This document shows, piece after piece, positions 39,312 through 47,536 of a stretch of DNA of 51,902 nt. A model generated the notes under the pieces. It had not been told where the DNA came from and did not search any database. It saw nothing but the letters and a program-made list of their open reading frames with translations. The stretch lies in the IMG/VR virus record IMGVR_UViG_3300033388_006813, positions 1-51,902 of that record; one strand, written 5' to 3'. Each line of letters begins with the position of its first letter. Positions within the stretch are counted from its first letter, which is position 1. Both the position numbers and the translations under genes were made by a program. Origin of the DNA: a virus.

Positions 39312-41244
39312 AATGAAATTAATTGCAGATAAAATGGAAGAATTAGGCATAGGTGAGGTTCAGATGCATTCTATGATATCGCCTAGTCCAAGATCACCAA
39401 AGACTCCTAAGTTTAAAGTGTGTATTGGTGCTGATGGAAATATTAGTTCGGTAAATCTCGTTGCCCCAGAAGTTTGGAATACTTATTCATATATCTACAA
39501 GGATGCACATAATCAGTACCCAATTATTAAAATAAAAAATATTTTAGGTGATGATGGTACAATAAAAGAAAAGGATGTTGTAAAATTTATTGGCAAATTT
39601 AATAGAATGGATACAATGTTGCAAGAATTGTTAACTAGAGATAGTGAAACTGAATCACTTTTTTTGCTTTCAGAGAGAATTAATGAAGTAGAAAATCATG
39701 AAAAATTCTTAAAAGAAATTATAGAGAAATCATTAGAGATTCTACCAGATGAGTCAGAAGATAGTAAAAAATTTACCAAGAAGGATGCTCTTAATGAAAT
39801 GTATATCACTTTAGAGATTACAGAATACAGTGATCTTAATATACATCCTGTGAATAGTACTGAAATTATAACAATTATTAGTGATGCTTTGAATCAAATA
39901 GAAGAAGATGTAGTATCTGAGAGTGGCTCAGGAGATAAAACGGATATTTTTGGTAATAGTTTTTCAGAATCTACATCTCTTCCGCAGTTAAGTTTAGACA
40001 GAACTAAATTTTACTCGTATAGTAGGAATCCATTTTCTAAGTGTTATAGAAGTTACAATGTTGCTGGGAATGATGCCTGTCCAATTTCTCCAGCTTCAAA
40101 AGCATTTATTTTTGGAAAGATGCAATATCTAACTAAAGGTAAGAATAAGGGGTTATATTGGGATTCACATTCTAATAAGGATGGTACTAGAACAGCAACA
40201 ATTGTTTTTGCTCCTATAAAAGAAACAATTTTATCTGATTTGCAGGAGTTGTTAGAGATTGGTGGAACTCAAGAAAGGGTTAACAAAGAAATTGATGAAA
40301 AGGTTAAGGAGAAATCTTCTGGCATCATATCTAATATTAGAGGTAGTAGTGCTTATGCTAATAATGAAAAAGTTCATATTCTAATTTTTAGAGTGCCATC
40401 AAATGGACCTTCGAGCTTGGTTTTATCAGATATGATCAATATTAAAGATTTGGTAACTTTTTCTAAACGATGGATAGAGGGATGGGATAATTATGATGAT
40501 GGTGAATATACTGGCATCTATGTTAAAAAAGGTGTTAAGAAAAATTTGTATTCAAAGATAAGCATTGAAAGTATGCGTAGAATTACCAACAAAAGATGGA
40601 ATAGAAGTGCATCTTGTGATGCTGGTAAAGAATTGGTTCGTGATTTTATCAATACAGAAAATATAGTGAGAATGTTTATGGGTGATAAGAATGAAACTAA
40701 AAAAATTGCTCATGTTTTCGGGAAATATCAAATAAATTTATTGATTGATATAACAAATAGAATTATGAATAGGAAGTTGTATAATTTAAAGAGTTCTCGT
40801 TTAGATATCTTTGGTTTACCCGTAGCATTTGGAGAAGTTCTGTATCAACTTGGTATTTATAAGGAAGATTATGAAAAAAATGTTCCTTATATGGTTGGTC
40901 AAATGTTGGCATGTATTAGCAAAGTACAGAGAAGTGTTTTAAAATCTGAAGGAAGAGATGACAAAAATATGCCTACTGAGCTTACAGGTACAAAACATAT
41001 TTATTTAGCCTTATCTAATCCTGAGAGAGCTATGAATTTGGCTCTTACTAATGCTAGAATATATTTAGCAAAAGCAAAAGCGAAGAGAGTGGCTGAATAT
41101 CGTCTTTCTGGAAAATCTAAGAGTCATTATCATTATTATTTATTTGCACAAGCATCTAGAGTTATTTTAGATAATGAGTTTTCTGATTATTGGAGTGATA
41201 CCGATAGGATGTTAATTGCATTAGGATATTTTCAAAATAAGTAA
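39301..41244 (+). CDS. cas8: Cas8, divergent type I-C-like large subunit (Csd1-like)
   Basis: 647 residues from ATG 39301, which has GGAG 9 nt before it; ATG 39286 is an alternative. It overlaps cas5. FKVCIGADGNISSVNLV near the start and a Cys-containing NVAGNDACPIS segment with KAFIFGKMQYL fit the Csd1 layout. The C-terminal helical region VGQMLACISKVQRSVL (about 532-547) through LALSNPERAMNLAL to LGYFQNK corresponds to the part that makes the small subunit in type I-C. The protein would recognise the PAM and hold the Cascade complex. Similarity is pattern-level, and the family is assigned mainly from neighbours. Confidence 0.75.
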   Translation: MLNEMKLIADKMEELGIGEVQMHSMISPSPRSPKTPKFKVCIGADGNISSVNLVAPEVWNTYSYIYKDAHNQYPIIKIKNILGDDGTIKEKDVVKFIGKFNRMDTMLQELLTRDSETESLFLLSERINEVENHEKFLKEIIEKSLEILPDESEDSKKFTKKDALNEMYITLEITEYSDLNIHPVNSTEIITIISDALNQIEEDVVSESGSGDKTDIFGNSFSESTSLPQLSLDRTKFYSYSRNPFSKCYRSYNVAGNDACPISPASKAFIFGKMQYLTKGKNKGLYWDSHSNKDGTRTATIVFAPIKETILSDLQELLEIGGTQERVNKEIDEKVKEKSSGIISNIRGSSAYANNEKVHILIFRVPSNGPSSLVLSDMINIKDLVTFSKRWIEGWDNYDDGEYTGIYVKKGVKKNLYSKISIESMRRITNKRWNRSASCDAGKELVRDFINTENIVRMFMGDKNETKKIAHVFGKYQINLLIDITNRIMNRKLYNLKSSRLDIFGLPVAFGEVLYQLGIYKEDYEKNVPYMVGQMLACISKVQRSVLKSEGRDDKNMPTELTGTKHIYLALSNPERAMNLALTNARIYLAKAKAKRVAEYRLSGKSKSHYHYYLFAQASRVILDNEFSDYWSDTDRMLIALGYFQNK

Positions 41245-41273
41245 AAGTTATTATAATATAGAAAGAGGTTATT

Positions 41274-41651
41274 ATGTTTGATAAAGAATTTTGTGGAAAA
41301 ATTGGACAGTTATTAAAAAAGGCTGATAATATGCAAATGTATTATTATGAGTCACACAATAAACTTAATGATATTCCTAAAGAATTAATTGGGGGAAAGT
41401 CATTATCTATGGTATTAAATAGACCCAAAGATGGTATATTATTTTTACAAAAATTAGCAGATCCATTTGCTCGTTTTTGTGATGCCAAAAGAAAAAAACG
41501 AAGTAATGATTGGAGAATTGCTTATGGTAGAATGATGTTGTTTACAAAACTTCTTAATGACGTTCTCGAAAGAGTGGATAGTGAAGAAGATTGCTGTGTT
41601 AGCACTTCTTCTAAAAATATAATTATTTTAGAATATTTAATGGAGATTTAA
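41274..41651 (+). CDS. cas11: Stand-alone Cas11-like small subunit, duplicate of the Cas8 C-terminus
   Basis: 125 residues, helical. It aligns to the Cas8 C-terminal region just upstream: IGQLLKKADNMQ with VGQMLACISKVQ, IPKELIGGKSLS with MPTELTGTKHIY, LNRPKDGILFL with LSNPERAMNLA, then a basic DAKRKKR with KAKAKR. In type I-C the small subunit Cas11 is normally made from an internal start inside cas8. Here a separate gene with its own ribosome site (AAGAGG) follows cas8 by 29 nt and precedes cas7 by 1 nt. It would line the Cascade belly. The function is inferred from the duplication and position. Confidence 0.7.
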   Translation: MFDKEFCGKIGQLLKKADNMQMYYYESHNKLNDIPKELIGGKSLSMVLNRPKDGILFLQKLADPFARFCDAKRKKRSNDWRIAYGRMMLFTKLLNDVLERVDSEEDCCVSTSSKNIIILEYLMEI

Positions 41652-41652
41652 A

Positions 41653-42576
41653 ATGAAGAAAAGTAAAAAATTAGCCAAACGAGCATTTGGTATCGTAGCA
41701 GTTGAAGTAGTTTTGTCTAATCCTAATGGTAATCCCGATGAGGATGATATGCCTCGTCTTACCAATGATGAGTGTGGTCTTATTACACCAGTTTGTTTTA
41801 AGCATCGTACAAGGGAATTGTTGGAGGATCATGAGGGAGTTACCTGGGAATATTTGCAAGGCAAGTTGGGTCTTGACGATGATAGTTTCCATATCTGGGA
41901 ATCTGCTTGTAAAGGATACGATGTTAATTCGCCAATAGAGGCTAAAGAACATTGGTCTAAGATGGTTAAGGAAGAGGGAGAAGAATCTCTTTTGAAGCGT
42001 TTTTGGGATATGAGGGTATTTGGTACTACTGCTCTTGAAACAAAAGGCAAAGATTCTTTAAACTTTAAGAGGACAGGTTGTGTTTCTGTTTCTCCTCTTG
42101 TATCTTTACTTCCGATTGAGGTTATTAATCAGACAATCACAAAGGGGAATCCTCTTGAATCAAAGCTTATGGCTCAAGGTCAAGGGACAATAGCTCCTTT
42201 TGGATATAAGGTTGTAAGGCATGGGCTGTACATAGGTGTATATGTTATTAATCCTTCGAAAGCTCATTATACTGGTACAACTGAACAGGATATTGATGTC
42301 TTCAAGGAATTAATCAAGCATTCATTCAGTAATTCTACGGCTGCATCAAGGTCCGGAGTGAGAGTAGTTCAGATTGTACATGCTGAACATGATAATCCTC
42401 TTGGTTCATTTAATGAGTCAACATTATTTGAGTTTTGTAAACCTTCAACGGATCTTACACTTCCATCAATCTCTATGGATGATTATAACTTGAAATCTTT
42501 AGATGATATTAAGAAAGCTTTTCCAGATATTAAGGTAGAGATGTTAAGCAATACTTATTCGGAGGCATTAGTATAA
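41653..42576 (+). CDS. cas7: Cas7 (Csd2-like) Cascade backbone subunit
   Basis: 307 residues. Classic Cas7 signatures: EVVLSNPNGNPDEDDMPR (about 18-35), then GLITPVCFKHRTRELL, then RFWDMRVFGTTAL, and GYKVVRHGLYIGVYV. Cas7 polymerises along the crRNA spacer. The start follows GGAGATTTAAA. The stop TAA overlaps the cas3 ATG by one base (TAATG). The length is close to usual type I-C Cas7. Confidence 0.92.
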   Translation: MKKSKKLAKRAFGIVAVEVVLSNPNGNPDEDDMPRLTNDECGLITPVCFKHRTRELLEDHEGVTWEYLQGKLGLDDDSFHIWESACKGYDVNSPIEAKEHWSKMVKEEGEESLLKRFWDMRVFGTTALETKGKDSLNFKRTGCVSVSPLVSLLPIEVINQTITKGNPLESKLMAQGQGTIAPFGYKVVRHGLYIGVYVINPSKAHYTGTTEQDIDVFKELIKHSFSNSTAASRSGVRVVQIVHAEHDNPLGSFNESTLFEFCKPSTDLTLPSISMDDYNLKSLDDIKKAFPDIKVEMLSNTYSEALV

Positions 42577-45089
42577 TGTCAGAACATATTAATAACAACA
42601 GCGTGTCCTCTTCGGAGGACACGTTGTTTGATTATGTTGCTCATTCAGACGATCCAGAGAATGGGATTAATTTTACTCAGTCTTATTATTCACATGCTAG
42701 CGAAGTGAGAGACAGAGCTTTGCGATGTTTTGATGAAATGGTAAAATATATGTCATTGGATAGTAGCGTTATATCTGCAGCGAGGGAAGTATTAGAAATA
42801 GCAGCGGAATATCATGATCTTGGTAAATTGGATTTAGTATCTCAAGAAATTATAAAGAAGAGGCATCATAATGAGAATGGTAGTAAAATAAGTATGCTTA
42901 ATCATGTTGATGCTGGTTCTGCTTTTCTTCTTCAAAAATATAGTGAGATAAAAAAATCAGGTCTTAGTCTTGCTCTTCGGATTAATTATCTTATTGCAGC
43001 TGTATTGATTGATGCACATCATATTGGGATATTGAATAAAATTTTAAATGAGAACAGAGAAGAACGAGATGCGAAATTATATCCATCATTGGGTAGTATT
43101 GTTGCTAATATTGATATTCTCAGAAGCGATGTCAAAATGTTAAAAAAATATCCATATTATAAGCATGTTGTAGATGATAAAAACAAAACAGTAAAAGAGT
43201 ATGTAGATGAAACATTATCTGAATTATTAGAAAGACATTATAAATGTTTTGAAAACAGTAAAAAAAGTATAGAATCATTATACATTCCAATACTTGATCA
43301 TTCTATGCTTTTAAGATTTATGTTATCGTGTTTAGTAGAGGGCGATCATGGGGATACCTCTCGTCATTATGGTGGGATTGCTCCTAATGTAATAACATTT
43401 CCATTAAGAGCAGACGAAAGATTAACACATCATATGATGATGTACGATAATTTTCCTTTGGCTGAGACAGAAAAAGAAAGAGAAAAAAATAGAGTAAGAA
43501 GCCTTATACACAAAGATTGTGAAGAAGTAAGTTTGGGTCACAATTTTTATGGAATTTATGCTTTTCCAGGTTATGGAAAAAATCATTCTGGTGATTATTT
43601 AGCTTTAAGACTATGTAGAGAGCATGGTTTAAGAGGAGTTGTGAAGATGGCTCCATACAATGATATTTTAACACAAAATATAAGAGAGAGCAAAGATTTT
43701 TTAATGTTGCCTGGAGAAAAAAGTGGAGAAGTTATAGGGGAACATTACCAAGACGCTAGACATTGGGAAAGGTCTCAAAAGGAAGGTATTAATTATAAGT
43801 TGTTAAAGCATTACAGTACTTTATGGAATTGTCCTTTTGAAGTTGTATCGGTTGTCCAGTTTTTTGAGACTATGGCTAGTAATTATCCATCTAAAATAAG
43901 AAAACTTCATCAACTTACTGGTAGAGTTATTATTATTGATGAGTTTCATATTGCTGTTCCTATAAAAATGTTACGTCAAACTTTGAGGTGGTTGAAATAT
44001 TTGGTAGATAACTGTGGATGTAAAGTTATTCTTATGTCTGGATCTTCTGTAAAATTTTGGGAAATAGAGCAACTAAAATCATGCGAAATTGAAGTAAAAG
44101 AAGTTTTATCTTGTGAGTCTAATCATGTTATGAACGAGTTAGAGGTTGGTAGGGTTAGTTATTCAAGAATAGAGGAACAGTTTAATAGTTTTCAACAATT
44201 AGCAGAAGTAGTAATGAGTAGACCTGGACCAAGAGTTGTAGTATTTAATACTGTTTTATCGGCAGCTATTTTTGCTAATTATATAAGGTTACAATATGGA
44301 AGAGAAAAAGTAGAACATATATCTACCGCTCTTACACCGAAAAATAGAAAGACAAAATATAAAGTTATTAAAAATAGACTTAAAGATAGAACTGATGATG
44401 ACTGGGTTTTAGTATCTACATCATGTATTGAAACTGGAGTTAATTTTTCATTCAGAACTGGTTTTAGAGAAAATAATTGTCATTTAAGTTTATTGCAACT
44501 TGGTGGTCGAGTGAATCGTGGAAATGAATACATTGAATGTTGCGATGTGTTTGTATTTAATATGGATCATGAAGCAATGGGCACTACTAATAATCCTGCA
44601 TTTAATGCTTCTATTAAAGTACATAATGATCTTTTCGATGTTGATCGTATTGGGTACGGATATTGTACTGAATCTATTAGAAGAGAGATAGTAGAACGTA
44701 ATAAAGATCTAGAGTATTTTACAGAGATAGAATTTGAAGAAGAACAACTTTGTTTTGGCTCAGTCGCTGATTTATATAAAATTATTCCTCGTTCATATAA
44801 ATCAATTGTAGTTGATCCAGAAGTGATAGCTAAGATTGACAATGAAGATATAGTTAGATATCGTGAGTTGACAGAGAATAGTATTCAGATGTTTTTTACT
44901 AAGTTAGATAGAGCTGATTACCAGGATAATATTGATTTTGTGAATGAAGATAGAATTCCTAATGATAAGTATAAAGAAGCAAAAATAAAGGCTCCTAAAG
45001 AATTTAATGTTTGGACAGGAGAATATGATCCTGATTTCTTAGGATATATGAAAGAAATATTAATCAGAATGGGGCATAGTGTCGAGTAA
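42576..45089 (+). CDS. cas3: Cas3 HD nuclease-helicase
   Basis: 837 residues. The HD nuclease has AAEYHDLGKLD (H80, D81), a following HVDAGSAF, then DAHHIG and GDHGDTSRH. The helicase has Walker B DEFH (455-458), motif III LMSGSS in place of the usual SAT, motif V VSTSCIETGVNFS and motif VI LGGRVNRGNE. Walker A is unusual: FPGYGKNHSG, with Asn after K335 where Thr or Ser is expected. Cas3 is recruited to Cascade-bound DNA and degrades it. The gene is the last of the operon and is coupled to cas7. Confidence 0.9.
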   Translation: MSEHINNNSVSSSEDTLFDYVAHSDDPENGINFTQSYYSHASEVRDRALRCFDEMVKYMSLDSSVISAAREVLEIAAEYHDLGKLDLVSQEIIKKRHHNENGSKISMLNHVDAGSAFLLQKYSEIKKSGLSLALRINYLIAAVLIDAHHIGILNKILNENREERDAKLYPSLGSIVANIDILRSDVKMLKKYPYYKHVVDDKNKTVKEYVDETLSELLERHYKCFENSKKSIESLYIPILDHSMLLRFMLSCLVEGDHGDTSRHYGGIAPNVITFPLRADERLTHHMMMYDNFPLAETEKEREKNRVRSLIHKDCEEVSLGHNFYGIYAFPGYGKNHSGDYLALRLCREHGLRGVVKMAPYNDILTQNIRESKDFLMLPGEKSGEVIGEHYQDARHWERSQKEGINYKLLKHYSTLWNCPFEVVSVVQFFETMASNYPSKIRKLHQLTGRVIIIDEFHIAVPIKMLRQTLRWLKYLVDNCGCKVILMSGSSVKFWEIEQLKSCEIEVKEVLSCESNHVMNELEVGRVSYSRIEEQFNSFQQLAEVVMSRPGPRVVVFNTVLSAAIFANYIRLQYGREKVEHISTALTPKNRKTKYKVIKNRLKDRTDDDWVLVSTSCIETGVNFSFRTGFRENNCHLSLLQLGGRVNRGNEYIECCDVFVFNMDHEAMGTTNNPAFNASIKVHNDLFDVDRIGYGYCTESIRREIVERNKDLEYFTEIEFEEEQLCFGSVADLYKIIPRSYKSIVVDPEVIAKIDNEDIVRYRELTENSIQMFFTKLDRADYQDNIDFVNEDRIPNDKYKEAKIKAPKEFNVWTGEYDPDFLGYMKEILIRMGHSVE

Positions 45090-45219
45090 TATAGTGAGTT
45101 CTTTTATAATTAAATATAGAAAAATGGAAGTACAGGGGAGTTTAATGTGCAGAAATAAGCATTTTTTAATTGATATTTTTAATATAAACATCTGTAGATA
45201 ATATAGTTATGAATCTACA
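45090..45219 (+). promoter_or_regulatory. CRISPR leader with inverted repeat at the leader-repeat junction
   Basis: 130 nt AT-rich, between cas3 and the first repeat. ACATCTGTAGAT (45188-45199) and ATCTACAGATGT (45213-45224) are a perfect 12-nt inverted repeat around 13 nt. Its right arm includes the first five bases of repeat 1. An 18-codon ORF at 45145 behind AGGGGAG is also present. The leader may act in transcription of the array; no integrase genes for adaptation are nearby. Confidence 0.65.
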
Positions 45220-46903
45220 GATGTCTCTCATAGTAATATGAGAGTGGATTACAACGAACTCTTTCCAGGTCATGTTATATTCTATTGATGTCTCTCATAG
45301 TAATATGAGAGTGGATTACAACCATAGTTTGTTCCTGCTGTTCTTATACTTTGATGTCTCTCATAGTAATATGAGAGTGGATTACAACCCTGCTCGCCTT
45401 TTTCACCTTTGTCACCTTGATGTCTCTCATAGTAATATGAGAGTGGATTACAACAAGGAGAACTGGCTATGTGTCAAAATATTTGATGTCTCTCATAGTA
45501 ATATGAGAGTGGATTACAACGGACAGCAGGACAGATACTTTACTATAAACGATGTCTCTCATAGTAATATGAGAGTGGATTACAACAGATATTAGGGGAT
45601 GGAATATATAGCTTTAGATGTCTCTCATAGTAATATGAGAGTGGATTACAACTAACATTATTACGTCAAGATTTATTTCAATGATGTCTCTCATAGTAAT
45701 ATGAGAGTGGATTACAACATAGGAAGTTTGTGGTTCCTCACCCATCGAGATGTCTCTCATAGTAATATGAGAGTGGATTACAACACAAGTCATTATCTGT
45801 CTCTCTCTTGTTTTGATGTCTCTCATAGTAATATGAGAGTGGATTACAACTTGTCTATCCTTATAAGGTCATCACACGATGATGTCTCTCATAGTAATAT
45901 GAGAGTGGATTACAACTGCAAAGATCAGGGCAAGATGTTGATGAAGATGTCTCTCATAGTAATATGAGAGTGGATTACAACTTGGTAGATACAGTCGATT
46001 TATGAAACAAGATGTCTCTCATAGTAATATGAGAGTGGATTACAACACAACTCTTCGCTGATATTCACTCAAGCCGGATGTCTCTCATAGTAATATGAGA
46101 GTGGATTACAACTACCCTAGATCTTCCACTAAACAGACCAGGATGTCTCTCATAGTAATATGAGAGTGGATTACAACAAAGACGTGCAGGACACTCTCGC
46201 TATATTTGATGTCTCTCATAGTAATATGAGAGTGGATTACAACTGACGACCACGAACCAAGTCTACAAGCGGAGATGTCTCTCATAGTAATATGAGAGTG
46301 GATTACAACGGGAACTGTCAAAGACCCCGACTCTGGGCAGATGTCTCTCATAGTAATATGAGAGTGGATTACAACAAAGCATTTAACATAGTGGCCATAG
46401 CAATAGATGTCTCTCATAGTAATATGAGAGTGGATTACAACCCTCACTCCCGATGCGACAAGCATCAATATTGATGTCTCTCATATAGTAATATGAGAGT
46501 GGATTACAACAGCAGTAAGACAGATAAATGGGCAACCCCTGATGTCTCTCATAGTAATATGAGAGTGGATTACAACATAATAATGAGTCTGTCCGTTACT
46601 AATGCTGATGTCTCTCATAGTAATATGAGAGTGGATTACAACAGAAGATTCCCTACACTAAAACAAAAGTATGATGTCTCTCATAGTAATATGAGAGTGG
46701 ATTACAACAACAAAATCTATTGCTGCCTGATAGGCTGATGTCTTTCATAGTAATATGAGAGTGGATTACAACCAATAATTGCCAGAGACTGCAAATCTGA
46801 TGGATGTCTCTCATAGTAATATGAGAGTGGATTACAACGTAGTTTTATGTAGTTTAGGTAATTCTGTTGATTCTCTTATAGCGATATGAGAGTGGATTAT
46901 AAT
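45220..46903 (+). CRISPR. CRISPR array: 26 repeats (36 nt), 25 spacers (28-31 nt)
   Basis: The repeat is GATGTCTCTCATAGTAATAT followed by GAGAGTGGATTACAAC. Starts: 45220, 45287, 45353, 45419, 45485, 45551, 45617, 45683, 45749, 45815, 45881, 45946, 46011, 46077, 46142, 46208, 46274, 46340, 46406, 46473, 46541, 46607, 46673, 46737, 46803, 46869. Repeat 20 (46473-46510) has a 2-nt insertion in its loop, repeat 24 has one C to T change, and repeat 26 is degenerate, marking the trailer end. Spacers are mostly 30 nt. Within each repeat CTCTCATA and TATGAGAG pair around GTAA, leaving an 11-nt 3' part (TGGATTACAAC), the type I-C handle length. The orientation is + strand, the same as the cas genes. 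Confidence 0.98.
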
Positions 46904-47056
46904 GAAGAATCTGATGTTCCTGATCTTCCTCGTAGCGGAAGACCAAGTTCAAGTAGATGTTCAGGAGGTAGAGGAAATAGACAGTCGTTTAAGATCCGGT
47001 GGGCGCGACCACGAATAAATTTTTATACTTTTATACTTTTATATAAACCCTGTTTT

Positions 47057-47093
47057 TGCACAGTAACATTAACATTGTTACTGTGCATTTTTT
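47057..47093 (+). terminator. Terminator of the CRISPR array transcript
   Basis: TGCACAGTAACA and TGTTACTGTGCA form a perfect 12-bp stem around seven nt, followed by six T. It lies 154 nt after the last repeat. Confidence 0.9.
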
Positions 47094-47412
47094 ATGTTAG
47101 AATGCTCTCATATAATCATTTTTTAATATAAGGTGTCAGTGCCCATAAATACGGAGTTAATTGAAATGGGGGCTGTAGAGGGTGTAAAAAAAGCCAACAC
47201 AGCAACGAACTATGTTGGCTAAAGAAAGGAGTAAGATTATATATGCTTTTTTTATACCATATTCATAATCACTTTTCAAACATTTTTTCAAAAATAAAAA
47301 AGGATTGTTTTGGGTAAAGTCGAATATTTATAAGGATGAAAAGGTTAACAATTTTAAAGCCTTTGAACGAGGTAATATAAGAAAAAAATATAATGAGCCT
47401 TTTCATCTATTT

Positions 47413-47440
47413 AACCGTCACTCATAGTGGCGGTTTTTTT
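47413..47440 (+). terminator. Rho-independent terminator before the fibre genes
   Basis: AACCGTCACT and AGTGGCGGTT pair (one G-T) around CAT, followed by a run of T. It isolates the downstream fibre genes from upstream transcription, or ends a small RNA. Confidence 0.85.
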
Positions 47441-47536
47441 ATTGTCATTTCTTTAATAAAACAAGGATTTTTTGTTTTTTTAACGAAAATAAATACCAGT
47501 GCATAAAGAAGAATTAATAATATAAGAGAGTAGCTC

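Larger units (their letters stand above)
46904..47536 (+). other. Non-coding region after the array
   Basis: There is no convincing gene. About 46902-46985 reads as a short Ser/Gly/Arg-rich fragment running on from the degenerate repeat (EESDVPDLPRSGRPSSSR), perhaps a gene remnant. Next is a terminator (47057-47093). AGCCAACA and TGTTGGCT (about 47192-47220) form a hairpin. A second terminator lies at 47413-47440. Another open stretch of about 43 codons before 47426 has no ATG. A small RNA ending at the second terminator is possible. Confidence 0.5.

Noticed and set aside
45145-45201. 18-codon ORF with a strong ribosome-site match in the CRISPR leader
   Set aside because: Too short, no similarity, and it overlaps the leader inverted repeat. 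Kept only as a remark in the leader entry.
45272-46738. Open frames on both strands across the CRISPR array
   Set aside because: They are translations of the repeat itself (DVSHSNMRVDYN and its reverse) and have no coding meaning.
46869-46985. Frame after the last CRISPR repeat (Ser/Gly/Arg-rich)
   Set aside because: Its Met lies inside the degenerate repeat and no ribosome site is present; at most a gene fragment.
47300-47428. About 43 open codons before the terminator at 47413
   Set aside because: No ATG, only a weak TTG start, and the stop falls in the terminator stem. No protein pattern.
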